A stretch of DNA of 64,000 bases from Pokkaliibacter sp. MBI-7 (GTDB lineage Bacteria > Pseudomonadota > Gammaproteobacteria > Pseudomonadales > Balneatricaceae). The notes beneath the pieces were generated by a model. It was not told the DNA's origin, made no database searches, and was given only the letters and a program-made list of their open reading frames with translations. Location of the stretch: assembly GCF_029846635.1 (NCBI RefSeq), contig NZ_JARVTG010000001.1, positions 1,916,001 to 1,980,000 on the forward strand, given 5' to 3'. Of the stretch, positions 43,227-51,306 are shown one piece after another. Each line of letters starts with the position of its first letter. Within the stretch, counting starts at the first letter, position 1. The position numbers and the translations under genes are program-made.

Positions 43227-43587
43227 TCTGCTGCTCCTGACCATACTGGGCGGCTGCAGCAGCCTGCCCTGGCAAGACCGCGACAGCACCCTGGTGATGC
43301 GTAAAGTCGAAGAAGAGGGCACCTTCCGTCTGCAGCAGATTGATGTGCAGCCACCGCGGCTGATTGCCGAGCGCAAGGTTCCGAAAGGTGACTACCTCAG
43401 CCTGCAGCAGCAAGGTAACAGCTGGCTGGCACAGGCCGGGAACTGGCAGCGCCGTCTGCCCGCCGGTCAATACGCCTGGTATCGGCTGCCAGCTGAACAC
43501 CCCGCCACAGACCCTAATACGCAAGGCCCCAGCCGTCAGGATATGACGGATCTGGGAGTGAACATCCTGCGTGCCCTGCTGAACTGA
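43201..43587 (+). CDS. Small lipoprotein of unknown function
   Basis: About 128 aa from TTG 43201 (GGAGG 6 bases upstream) or 133 aa from ATG 43186; both lie inside the macro-domain gene. Signal 'LLLLTILGGC' with lipobox Cys at about residue 19-24. The mature part is short and polar ('FRLQQIDVQPPRLIAERKVP', 'LSLQQQGNSWLAQAGNWQR'). No known family recognised. Cotranscription with the macro-domain gene is likely. Confidence 0.75.
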   Translation: MRIRRSLPSLLLLTILGGCSSLPWQDRDSTLVMRKVEEEGTFRLQQIDVQPPRLIAERKVPKGDYLSLQQQGNSWLAQAGNWQRRLPAGQYAWYRLPAEHPATDPNTQGPSRQDMTDLGVNILRALLN

Positions 43588-43662
43588 TCATCCTGAGGCC
43601 ATCTGCCATGACCGCCTGGTCTGCACTGCTCAGCGGCGGGTTCGGCGACAGGCTCAGGTTTC

Positions 43663-43750
43663 TGAGCCACTGAGCCACTGAGCTACTGAGCTACTGAGCT
43701 ACTGAGCTACTGAGCTACGGAGCTACGGAGCTACGGAGCTACTGAGCCAG
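43663..43750. repeat. Octamer tandem repeat TGAGCYAC
   Basis: Eleven head-to-tail copies of an 8-bp unit: two TGAGCCAC, five TGAGCTAC, three GGAGCTAC and a final TGAGCCAG. It is non-coding and lies after the lipoprotein gene. Eight is not a multiple of three, and the copies are near identical, so length change by slippage is expected. Confidence 0.9.
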
Positions 43751-44100
43751 AGAAGCACATCGGCCCCCGGAGAGCCTTACCAACCCAGTTCATCGGCTTA
43801 TATTATTGATATTCATCTAAATAAATCATTATTCTGCCGATATATTCCGCTCATACATCAGCACAATTCATTTTTTCATCAACGCCATTTCAATATGCAC
43901 AATGTGCAGTTAGCCTGACATTATCTTTACTTCAGTTTTACACCCTTCTCACCCAATACTCGTCATTTGCGGCCGATATAGTCAGACATTAATCCCGGGG
44001 TCTGATAATTGCTGTAACAGGAATGCGTCGGGGTTAAATCAGCCTTTTATTTCAGGCATTTACCAAGGCAATTCGAAAACAGCAAATGGAGTGAATAAAG
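43751..44100. other. AT-rich intergenic region before the Ser/Asp-rich gene
   Basis: No gene. The stretch 43795-43960 is much AT-richer than its surroundings and probably holds the promoter of the gene at 44101. Candidate elements are too many to pick one. The ribosome site of the next gene (GGAGTGAATAAAG) is at the end. Confidence 0.45.
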
Positions 44101-44712
44101 ATGAGTATTTCTGGCATATCCAGCTCCTCGTACAGCTACAGTACATCGAGCAGCTCTTCCACACAGAAATCAGGGGGCTTTGAAGACCAGCTGAGCGCCC
44201 TGACCGACGCCATCGACTCAGGCGATGTTGATGCTATCCAGAGCGCCTACGATGCCATGACGGCCAATCAGCCGGACGGTGCAGGAGATGGCGACGATCC
44301 CATCAGCACTCTGCTGTCACAGGTCGAGGCCGGCCTGGCCAGTGGAGATGTCAGCTCCATTCAGAGCGCCGCCAGCGACTTTGCCAGTGCTACACCTCCC
44401 AGTGGCGGTGATATGCCACCTCCTCCACCCGGCGGCATGATGGACAAGGACTCCAGTGACAGCCTGACCAGCCTGCTGGATGCGCTGGACTCCGGTGACA
44501 CCGACAGCGCCCAGACCGCCTATGACAGCCTGGTGTCTGCGCTGAGTACCAACGACAGCGATAGCGATGACGACGATGACAACCCGCTTAAACAGGCGCT
44601 GAGTCAGGTGGGCAGCGCACTGTCGTCCGGCGATACCGCGTCGGCCCAGAGCTATCTGCAAAGTGCGCTGCAGGGCATGCCCAATGGCAGCATGGTAAAC
44701 ACCTCGGCATAA
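44101..44712 (+). CDS. Ser/Asp-rich low-complexity protein, paralogue 1
   Basis: 203 aa. Starts with a Ser/Tyr-rich run ('MSISGISSSSYSYSTSSSSS'), then three related acidic helical segments ('LSALTDAIDSGDVDAIQSAY', 'LLDALDSGDTDSAQTAYDSL', 'GSALSSGDTASAQSYLQSAL'), separated by a Pro/Gly stretch ('PPPPPGGMM') and an Asp run. Ends 'GSMVNTSA'. The internal repeat is SGD-x(2)-S/A-x-QSAY. No Cys, no classical signal peptide. The composition and tail resemble secreted, non-classically exported proteins. Related to the gene at 45214-45795. Function unknown. Confidence 0.75.
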   Translation: MSISGISSSSYSYSTSSSSSTQKSGGFEDQLSALTDAIDSGDVDAIQSAYDAMTANQPDGAGDGDDPISTLLSQVEAGLASGDVSSIQSAASDFASATPPSGGDMPPPPPGGMMDKDSSDSLTSLLDALDSGDTDSAQTAYDSLVSALSTNDSDSDDDDDNPLKQALSQVGSALSSGDTASAQSYLQSALQGMPNGSMVNTSA

Positions 44713-45213
44713 GCTGATGCTGCCTGCATCCTCTCACATGCATGCCTGCCTGCGCCTGTCCGGCGGTCAGCGATCCGCCAGCAGGTGCCACTCTTGCCCT
44801 TTTTCATCTCACTGGGCGGCAATTTCATGCCGCCTGGCTGAGATGAATTGCCGTCGCATTAATAGCCCATTCAGCAGGATGTCCATAAAACCTTGTCAAT
44901 AGGTAAACATTTTTGCTATCGATTTCCATGAAATTAAATATTTACCTTATATTTACACTAGCCTTACCAATACCCTACCCAGCCATTCCATTTCGCGGAA
45001 ATTAATTCCAGTTATTTTCATCCTTTCTATTCTGGCAAGTGAATTGCCTTATATCTGTTCAGTTGTCCGTGGCCAATCCACTGCACCGCCCGCATTTAAT
45101 GCAAGAGCCTGTATCAGGCTCGCTGTAGTGATATGCCAGCCTGTACCGACACGAGACCTTAACCATGCCAATGCCATGACCCCTGCCTGAGGATGGGCAG
45201 AAGGAGCGTTACC
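44713..45213. other. Intergenic region between the two paralogues
   Basis: About 500 bases without a gene. Contains the stem at 44804-44846 and an AT-rich block at 44880-45060 that may hold the promoter of the second paralogue. A short open frame at 44717-44902 has no coding signs. Confidence 0.4.
44804..44846. repeat. Stem-loop (inverted repeat)
   Basis: TCATCTCA / TGAGATGA enclose an inner perfect stem GGCGGCA / TGCCGCC around ATTTCA. No T run on either strand, so this is not a typical terminator. Possibly an RNA structure that protects the 3' end of the first paralogue's transcript. Confidence 0.6.
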
Positions 45214-45795
45214 ATGTCATCTATAAGCAGCATCAGTTCCAGTGCATACACCTCGGAACTACTGCGACTTCAGGGAACCAGTAACAGCCAGACCACCCAG
45301 CAGATCGAGCCGCCGCCTCCGCCGCCCCCGCAATCGTCGGACAGTCTGCTGACGGCACTGACCAGCGCGCTGTCCGATACCGGGCTGACCAGCAGCGATG
45401 ACAGCAGTACCGATGACTCCACCTACGATGCCCTGACGGCGGCGTCGGCGACATCGACGGATGAACAGACGGCGGCGCTGCAGGACTTTATGCAGACCCT
45501 GCTGGCCACCCTGCATGATCAGGGCGTCAGCAGCACCGACAGCAGTGCCAGCAACAGCGGTTACGGCTCTCAGAATCCGATGCAGGACGACCTGCAGAGC
45601 CTGATTACTCAGATCAACTCAGGCGACTCAAGCAGCGCCACTACCGAACTGGAAACCAAGTACGCCGATCTGCTCGCGGCGCTGGGAGTATCAGGCAGCA
45701 ATGTGTCTCTGACCGATCTGCTCAGCCAGTTCTCCTCCAACCTGCCCAGTGACCAGAACAGTCGTATGGGGGCAATGCTCAATATTTCCGCCTGA
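45214..45795 (+). CDS. Ser/Asp-rich low-complexity protein, paralogue 2
   Basis: 193 aa from ATG 45214 (AAGGAG 7 bases upstream). Begins 'MSSISSISSSAYTSELL', then a proline run ('PPPPPPP') followed by 'QSSDSLLTALTSALSDTG', which parallels 'PPPPPGGMM...SSDSLTSLLDAL' in paralogue 1. The second half is acidic and helical ('DDLQSLITQINSGDSSSATT'). Ends 'RMGAMLNISA', like 'GSMVNTSA' in the other. No Cys or classical signal. Function unknown; probably the same role as its neighbour. Confidence 0.75.
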   Translation: MSSISSISSSAYTSELLRLQGTSNSQTTQQIEPPPPPPPQSSDSLLTALTSALSDTGLTSSDDSSTDDSTYDALTAASATSTDEQTAALQDFMQTLLATLHDQGVSSTDSSASNSGYGSQNPMQDDLQSLITQINSGDSSSATTELETKYADLLAALGVSGSNVSLTDLLSQFSSNLPSDQNSRMGAMLNISA

Positions 45796-45802
45796 GCACC
45801 GC

Positions 45803-45830
45803 AAAAAAATCCGGCCCCTCAGGGCCGGAT
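45803..45830 (-). terminator. Intrinsic terminator of the phosphatase gene
   Basis: ATCCGGCCC / GGGCCGGAT hairpin with T7 on the minus strand, 27 bases after the stop at 45857. It may also stop transcription from the plus-strand gene. Confidence 0.85.
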
Positions 45831-45856
45831 CACAGGTCGCTGGATAACCTCCCGAA

Positions 45857-46912
45857 TCAGTGCAGCTGATCAGGGGTGACCACCACCCAGTTTTTATCAG
45901 CGGTGACTTCCTGACCGAGATCAGCCTGCTTCTTGGCTGCCTCGCCCCACCACTTTTCCATCTGCGTCATGTACTTGGCCTTGCGGTTGACCCAGACGCG
46001 CACGCCGCCCTGATCCACATCAGTGCCGTTGAACAGCATATAGCCGTCTGACAGCGGTGAGTCACCGGCCACCAGCACCGGCTTACGCCACTGATCAATC
46101 CAGCCGAGGATGGAACCCAGCTTGCCTTCGTACCAGGTCATGGGGTTCATCAGATAAGGGGTCATCACCAGCGACATATTCTTCGCCGGGTCATAGCTGC
46201 CCTGCTTGATCTGCAGCCGTGAAGTCGTCAGTGCCTGAGTCTGCGGATCCTTGAGCAGCATGTTGACGCCGATGACGTTCTGCGGTTTGACGTTGTAGCC
46301 GTACTTGGGATCGCTGGCGATCATACGCACGATCTCTTCACTGGCGGCCGTCATCACATAGACGTCAATGCCATTTTCCTGCAGACGGTTGTACAGCTCG
46401 GTCATCCCGGCAAACACTTTGGGGGCCTTGACGCTGCTTTCCACCACCTTGTCGCCATCGTAATAGCTGATCGGGATCGGCTGGTCATAGGCCATCACTT
46501 CATCGACGTAGCCTTTCAGTTGCTGCAGGGTAAAACCGGCGAAGATTTGTGCCACCCAGGGGTAACACACCAGATTGTCGATTTCACACAGGCGGTAGTA
46601 ATAGCTGTTCAGGCTTTCCTTGTGCTCCGGGGTGTCCTTGAACGGGATCAGCTTGAGGGAAGGGTCCATGGTGTCGCGCGTCAGCAACCCTTTCATTTCC
46701 AGATAGGGCAACAGCGCCTCTTCGATATCGTACTGGTAGCTGGTGTTATCCATGTCAAACACCGCATAGGCACCCTTGTTGGCGTTGGCGCTGATCATGG
46801 CATCCAACTGCCTGGCCTGGGCTTCCGGCCAGTGTTTGAGTTCAGTAGCGCAGGCATGCCAGCTCAGCGCCGATAACACCGCTGCGGCCAGCCAGGTCGT
46901 CGATTTTTTCAT
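45857..46912 (-). CDS. Exported HAD phosphatase, phosphorylcholine phosphatase-like
   Basis: 351 aa from ATG 46912 (AAGGGAG upstream). Signal peptide to about 'WHACATE'. HAD motif I 'AYAVFDMDNTSYQYD', motif II 'DVYVMTAASEEIV', motif III Lys in the 'NMSLVMTP...YEGK' region and motif IV 'PVLVAGDSPLSDGYML'. The order, length and signal match Pseudomonas PchP, which releases choline from phosphorylcholine in the periplasm. Substrate assignment is from memory of the family. Confidence 0.78.
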   Translation of the reverse strand: MKKSTTWLAAAVLSALSWHACATELKHWPEAQARQLDAMISANANKGAYAVFDMDNTSYQYDIEEALLPYLEMKGLLTRDTMDPSLKLIPFKDTPEHKESLNSYYYRLCEIDNLVCYPWVAQIFAGFTLQQLKGYVDEVMAYDQPIPISYYDGDKVVESSVKAPKVFAGMTELYNRLQENGIDVYVMTAASEEIVRMIASDPKYGYNVKPQNVIGVNMLLKDPQTQALTTSRLQIKQGSYDPAKNMSLVMTPYLMNPMTWYEGKLGSILGWIDQWRKPVLVAGDSPLSDGYMLFNGTDVDQGGVRVWVNRKAKYMTQMEKWWGEAAKKQADLGQEVTADKNWVVVTPDQLH

Positions 46913-47079
46913 CACAGGCTCCCTTGATCATGAAAGGCGAAAGGCAGGAATCTGGTCTATACCAAAAACCCTCCTTCCGCATGCTAGTGCATGAACAGGG
47001 ATGTACAGGCCTGAATACGACCTGTACTTAGTTATTCGCCCCAGCAACAGAACCTGTTCGCACAGGCACGAGCCACCTG

Positions 47080-47937
47080 TCACTGCCGCAGTTGCTGCAG
47101 CTCGGCGGGGGGGAAGTCATCCACGAAGTTCTGGAAGGTGCCCACATAACCCTGCGCGCATCGCTGGCTGAACAGCTGGTTAAGCTGCTGCTTGAAATGA
47201 ATCAGCGCCATCACTTGCTGTCGCATCTGTGGGGAGCCGAACCCCAGACCATCCTCCTGCAGACGTTGCAGGGTCAGGGCATAGGCTTCGGCAAAACGTT
47301 CACCGGCGTCGGCACTGTGACAGAGGGAGGCTCGATGCACCCGGTAATCATGCAGGGGCTCAGTGCAGTAACGGGCATAGCCTGCTTGCTCCAGTGCACG
47401 CAGATTAAACAGTGTATCGGCTCCACGGGGCAGATCATCCCAGCCACGCTGGATCAGCTGGCGATGAAAGACAAACAACAGCGGCACGTGGGTGTGGAAA
47501 AAATCATCCAGCTCCAGCCGGCCCTGCGGGTGATTGCTGAAAGCCAGATGCAGTACGCGATTATTACTATCGTCCACCACCCGGGCGTTATCCGCCGCCA
47601 GCCCGGTATCTCTGGCCAGCTCCAGCAGGCGCTGAAGTCGCTGTGGGTCATAACAATCATCAGCGTCCAGAGGAGCAATCCACTGTCCGCGCGCAGCGCC
47701 CAGCGCCAGATTGCGGGTCAGATTGGGGCCGCTTCCCATCCGGGTGGAAAACAGCTGACGCAGACGCGGATCGCTGACCCCCTGCTGACGCAGCCAGCCC
47801 AGATAGTCCGTGCCGTCATCGGATACCAACAGACACTCCCAATGCTGATGAGTCTGTCGCAACAGGGAATCCACTGCCCGGCGTACATGCCCCTGCCCCT
47901 GATACACCGGGGTAATCACGGAAACCAGCTCTGCCAT
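47080..47937 (-). CDS. Family 2 glycosyltransferase
   Basis: 285 aa from ATG 47937; a GTG 9 bases further upstream is also in frame. GT-A features: 'LVSVITPVYQGQGHVRRAVD', 'WECLLVSDDGTDY', metal-binding 'APLDADDCYDPQRL'. C-terminal half helical, with 'PLHDYRVHRASLCHS'. No membrane helix. Donor and acceptor unknown; no other polysaccharide gene is nearby. Confidence 0.87.
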   Translation of the reverse strand: MAELVSVITPVYQGQGHVRRAVDSLLRQTHQHWECLLVSDDGTDYLGWLRQQGVSDPRLRQLFSTRMGSGPNLTRNLALGAARGQWIAPLDADDCYDPQRLQRLLELARDTGLAADNARVVDDSNNRVLHLAFSNHPQGRLELDDFFHTHVPLLFVFHRQLIQRGWDDLPRGADTLFNLRALEQAGYARYCTEPLHDYRVHRASLCHSADAGERFAEAYALTLQRLQEDGLGFGSPQMRQQVMALIHFKQQLNQLFSQRCAQGYVGTFQNFVDDFPPAELQQLRQ

Positions 47938-48323
47938 GACCTGCACCTCGTGGTCAGATCGGTGCTGCTATAGTCCTTCCCACTTCTGCTGTCCTTCCGC
48001 TGGTAGAACGTGCAAACGTTCCCGATGCTGCAATAACCAACCAGCATTCACTATAGGTCAGCTTCAGCCAGACAGCCTGCCAATCAGCCAGATAACTGAT
48101 CCAGATGGGTAAGAAAAACGCACTATGCTGCTGTTTCGGCGCAGATGACCGGACAATCACCATCCATATTGGCAAATGATAGAAATTTACCCCGACAGGC
48201 GCCTTTATCCGCCGACTCACTCCGCTATACTGGTCGGTGCATTTTCAGGACAAAATGCAGTCAGCTGTTTGATGACTCACCATACGCCCTAATCACTTCC
48301 GCCCTAGCGATCGAGTTACCATC
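47938..48323. other. Divergent intergenic region
   Basis: No gene recognised between the glycosyltransferase and the aminotransferase. The aminotransferase promoter is probably near 48215-48250 (CCGCTATACTGG is a fair -10 context). An 88-codon open frame on the minus strand shows no coding signs. Confidence 0.4.
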
Positions 48324-49523
48324 ATGAGTCTGTTTTCTGCCGTAGAAATGGCCCCCCGCGACCCCATCCTTGGCCTCAACGAAGCCTTTATTGCGGATAC
48401 CCGCAGCAACAAGGTCAACCTGGGCGTGGGTGTGTACTTCAATGAAGAGGGCCGCATTCCTCTGCTGCGCGCCGTGCAGGAAGCCGAAAAGGTTCGCCTG
48501 CAGGCTGCCGCTCCCCGTGGCTACCTGCCCATCGAAGGGATTGCCGCTTATGACAGCGCGGTGCAGAAACTGCTGTTCGGCAGCGATTCTGAACTGCTGG
48601 CAGCAGGCCGGGTGGTAACCACTCAGGCGCTGGGAGGCACCGGTGCACTGAAGACCGGTGCCGACTTCCTCAAGCGACTGCTGCCTGATGCCACCGTAGC
48701 CATCAGCAACCCCAGCTGGGAAAACCACCGTGCCCTGTTTGAGTCAGCAGGCTTCAATGTCGAGAACTACCCCTATTACGATGCCGCCAGCAATGGCTCT
48801 GATATCAAAGGCATGCTGGAAAAGCTCAACAGCCTGCCCGCCCGCTCCATCATCGTGCTGCACGCCTGCTGCCATAACCCTACCGGCGTAGACCTCAGCA
48901 ACGACGAATGGAAACAGGTACTGGAAGTGCTGCAGGCACGCGATCATGTCCCCTTCCTGGATATCGCCTATCAGGGCTTTGGCGACGGTATCTATGAAGA
49001 TGCAGAAGCAGTGCGCCTGTTTGCCGCCTCAGGCATGAACTTCTTTGTCTCCAGTTCCTTCTCCAAGTCATTCTCCCTGTACGGCGAGCGTGTCGGCGCC
49101 CTGTCACTGGTGACCGCCAGCCGCGAAGAAAGCGCCCGGGTCCTGTCACAGGTGAAACGTGTTATCCGTACCAACTACTCCAACCCACCCACTCACGGTG
49201 CCACCGTGGTGGCCAGCGTACTTAACAGCGATGAGCTGCGCGCCATGTGGGAAGCGGAGCTGGGCGAAATGCGTCAGCGTATCCGTGACATGCGCATCAG
49301 CATGGTCGACAAGCTGGCCGCTCTGGGCGCCGCCCGTGACTTCAGCTTCGTCAAGCAACAGCGTGGCATGTTCTCCTACTCCGGCCTGACCGCCGATCAG
49401 GTGGAACGTATGCGGGCCGAGTTTGGCATCTATGCCGTAGGCTCAGGCCGAATCTGTGTGGCCGCCCTCAACAACGGCAATCTGGATGTGGTCACTCAGG
49501 CGATTGCGGAAGTCATTCGCTGA
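48324..49523 (+). CDS. tyrB: Aromatic amino acid aminotransferase
   Basis: 399 aa. Class I aminotransferase of the AspC/TyrB branch: 'KVNLGVGVYFNEEGRIPLLR', 'RGYLPIEGIAAYDSAVQKLL', 'TTQALGGTGALKTGADFL', 'NPSWENHRALFESAGF', 'HACCHNPTGVDLS'. PLP-lysine in 'SSSFSKSFSLYGERVGALS' and the carboxylate-binding Arg in 'GRICVAALN' near the C-terminus. Nearly collinear with the Pseudomonas enzyme used in tyrosine/phenylalanine metabolism (also called phhC). Monocistronic, with a terminator after it. Confidence 0.9.
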   Translation: MSLFSAVEMAPRDPILGLNEAFIADTRSNKVNLGVGVYFNEEGRIPLLRAVQEAEKVRLQAAAPRGYLPIEGIAAYDSAVQKLLFGSDSELLAAGRVVTTQALGGTGALKTGADFLKRLLPDATVAISNPSWENHRALFESAGFNVENYPYYDAASNGSDIKGMLEKLNSLPARSIIVLHACCHNPTGVDLSNDEWKQVLEVLQARDHVPFLDIAYQGFGDGIYEDAEAVRLFAASGMNFFVSSSFSKSFSLYGERVGALSLVTASREESARVLSQVKRVIRTNYSNPPTHGATVVASVLNSDELRAMWEAELGEMRQRIRDMRISMVDKLAALGAARDFSFVKQQRGMFSYSGLTADQVERMRAEFGIYAVGSGRICVAALNNGNLDVVTQAIAEVIR

Positions 49524-49573
49524 TACTGGCTGAAATCCGGCGGTAACTGCTTCAGCATTATCGCCGGACACAG

Positions 49574-49609
49574 AAACAACAACGGCACCCTGAGGTGCCG
49601 TTGTTGTTT
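49574..49609. terminator. Bidirectional terminator
   Basis: AAACAACAACGGCACC / GGTGCCGTTGTTGTTT is a near-perfect 16-bp stem with T-rich ends on both strands, between convergent genes. Confidence 0.88.
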
Positions 49610-49659
49610 CTGATCTGCGATGCCGGTTGTGATGTCATACCGGGCCGACGCTGCCTGAC

Positions 49660-51078
49660 TCAGCGACCAAGCTTGCTCAGCGGCTTGCCCTGCATCAGAT
49701 TCTGCTCGATCTTCTCCAGAGAGACCCCTCTGGTTTCCGGTACATAGAACAGGGTGAACAGGATAAACACCACGTTCAGTGCCGCGAAGGCCCAGAACGT
49801 GCCAGGGCCACCCAGCGTGTTCAGTGTCGTCAGGAAGTAGGCCCCGATAATCATATTGGTTGCCCAGTTGGTTACGGTGGAGCAGGTAATACCGAAATCA
49901 CGCCCCGCCTGTGGCTGAATCTCGGAGCACAGGATCCAGATCAGCGGGCCGGCAGACATGGCGAACCCGGCCACGAAGACCAGCAACATGGCGACAGCAA
50001 AGAGCTGCATACTGGCAGTACCCGTGCCCATATTCAGCAGGTAGCCCAGAATCGCCATGCCGATGCCCATCACCAGGAAGCCGGTATACAGGATGGGCTT
50101 GCGGCCCCAGCGATCTACCAGACCAATGGCGATAAAGGTCGCCAGTACGTTGACCAGCCCCACAGAAACCGTGGACCACAGCTGAGCTTCAGTGGAAGCA
50201 AAGCCAGCCATGTCGAAGATACGCGGCGCGTAATACATCACCGCATTAATGCCAGTAAACTGCTGGATAACCTGCAGTACCATGCCCAGTGCCACAGTTC
50301 GGCGGAACGCCGGACTCTGACGGAAGAGCTCCCAGCCACTGGCGCCTTTTTTCAGGTTGGCACGGATCTCGGTCATTTCACTGTGCACTTCTTCATCGCT
50401 GCCACGCAGACGACGCAGCACACTCTGGGCCTCTTCAAAACGCTCTTTAGTGGCCAGCCAGCGCGGACTGCGGGGCAGTACCATGACCCCCAGCAACAGG
50501 CCCAGCGCCGGGAAGGTGATCACTCCCAGCATCCACCGCCAGCTCTGCAGGTAACTAAAGGCCGTATTGGACAGAAACGCTGCCAGAATACCGATGGTGA
50601 TCATCAGCTGATACATGGAAATCATCGAACCACGCACCCGCTCCGGAGCGATTTCCGACAGATAGAGTGGCGCGGTAAAGGAGGCGATACCGACTGCCAG
50701 CCCGAGAATCACCCGAGCGACAATAAGCACAGTCGGCGTCCAGGCCGCTGCAGCCAGCAGTGAACCAACCACAAACAAGGCAGCACCGACCATCAGGGCA
50801 TACTTGCGCCCCAGCTTCTGCGACATCATGCCAGCCGTCAGTGCACCAAGGGTGGCACCGAACATCATGGAGCTGACAATCCACTCCTGCATGGAATCAT
50901 CAATCTGGAAATCCCTGGCGATAAATGGCAGTGCACCAGAGATCACGCCAATATCCAGGCCAAACAACAACCCTGCCAGTGCGGCGAGGAAACAGGTAAA
51001 CCAGACCATAGGCACCAGCTTGGCTGGTGTATCGGAGGCAAACGATTTACTGCGGTCAACCATGGGGGCATGGGCCAT
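49660..51078 (-). CDS. Sugar:proton symporter, MFS (GalP/AraE/XylE type)
   Basis: 472 aa from ATG 51078 (AAGGAG 6 bases upstream; the frame extends to 51096). Twelve membrane helices. Signature motifs: 'GLLFGLDIGVISGALPFI', 'GRKYALMVGAALFVVGSLLA', 'YLSEIAPERVRGSMISMYQL', 'PRSPRWLATKERFEEA' before the central loop, 'QQFTGINAVMYYAPRIF' (sugar-binding QQxxGxN), 'DRWGRKPIL' and 'FFVPET'-like 'LFYVPETRGVSLEKIE'. Likely galactose, arabinose or another monosaccharide. Confidence 0.9.
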   Translation of the reverse strand: MAHAPMVDRSKSFASDTPAKLVPMVWFTCFLAALAGLLFGLDIGVISGALPFIARDFQIDDSMQEWIVSSMMFGATLGALTAGMMSQKLGRKYALMVGAALFVVGSLLAAAAWTPTVLIVARVILGLAVGIASFTAPLYLSEIAPERVRGSMISMYQLMITIGILAAFLSNTAFSYLQSWRWMLGVITFPALGLLLGVMVLPRSPRWLATKERFEEAQSVLRRLRGSDEEVHSEMTEIRANLKKGASGWELFRQSPAFRRTVALGMVLQVIQQFTGINAVMYYAPRIFDMAGFASTEAQLWSTVSVGLVNVLATFIAIGLVDRWGRKPILYTGFLVMGIGMAILGYLLNMGTGTASMQLFAVAMLLVFVAGFAMSAGPLIWILCSEIQPQAGRDFGITCSTVTNWATNMIIGAYFLTTLNTLGGPGTFWAFAALNVVFILFTLFYVPETRGVSLEKIEQNLMQGKPLSKLGR

Positions 51079-51306
51079 ACAGCGCTCCTTCAGCATCTTG
51101 TTATGCTTGTCTGTCTATCCCTGGAGTAGTCCGGCGCTGTATCAGCACCTGTCAGGCGATCCCTGCCCGGCGGCGCTAGAGATTAAGGAGTTGGAAATAT
51201 TACGCAATATCGTTTCAGCACAGATGGCGACTGTTATGATTCAGTCTGAATCCGCACCTTACCACTCAGTAATATTACCTACATGCTTGATAATTATAGG
51301 AAATCT

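Noticed and set aside
47092..47973. 293-codon plus-strand open frame opposite the glycosyltransferase
   Set aside because: It is a shadow of the real gene, whose GT-A motifs are clear on the minus strand.
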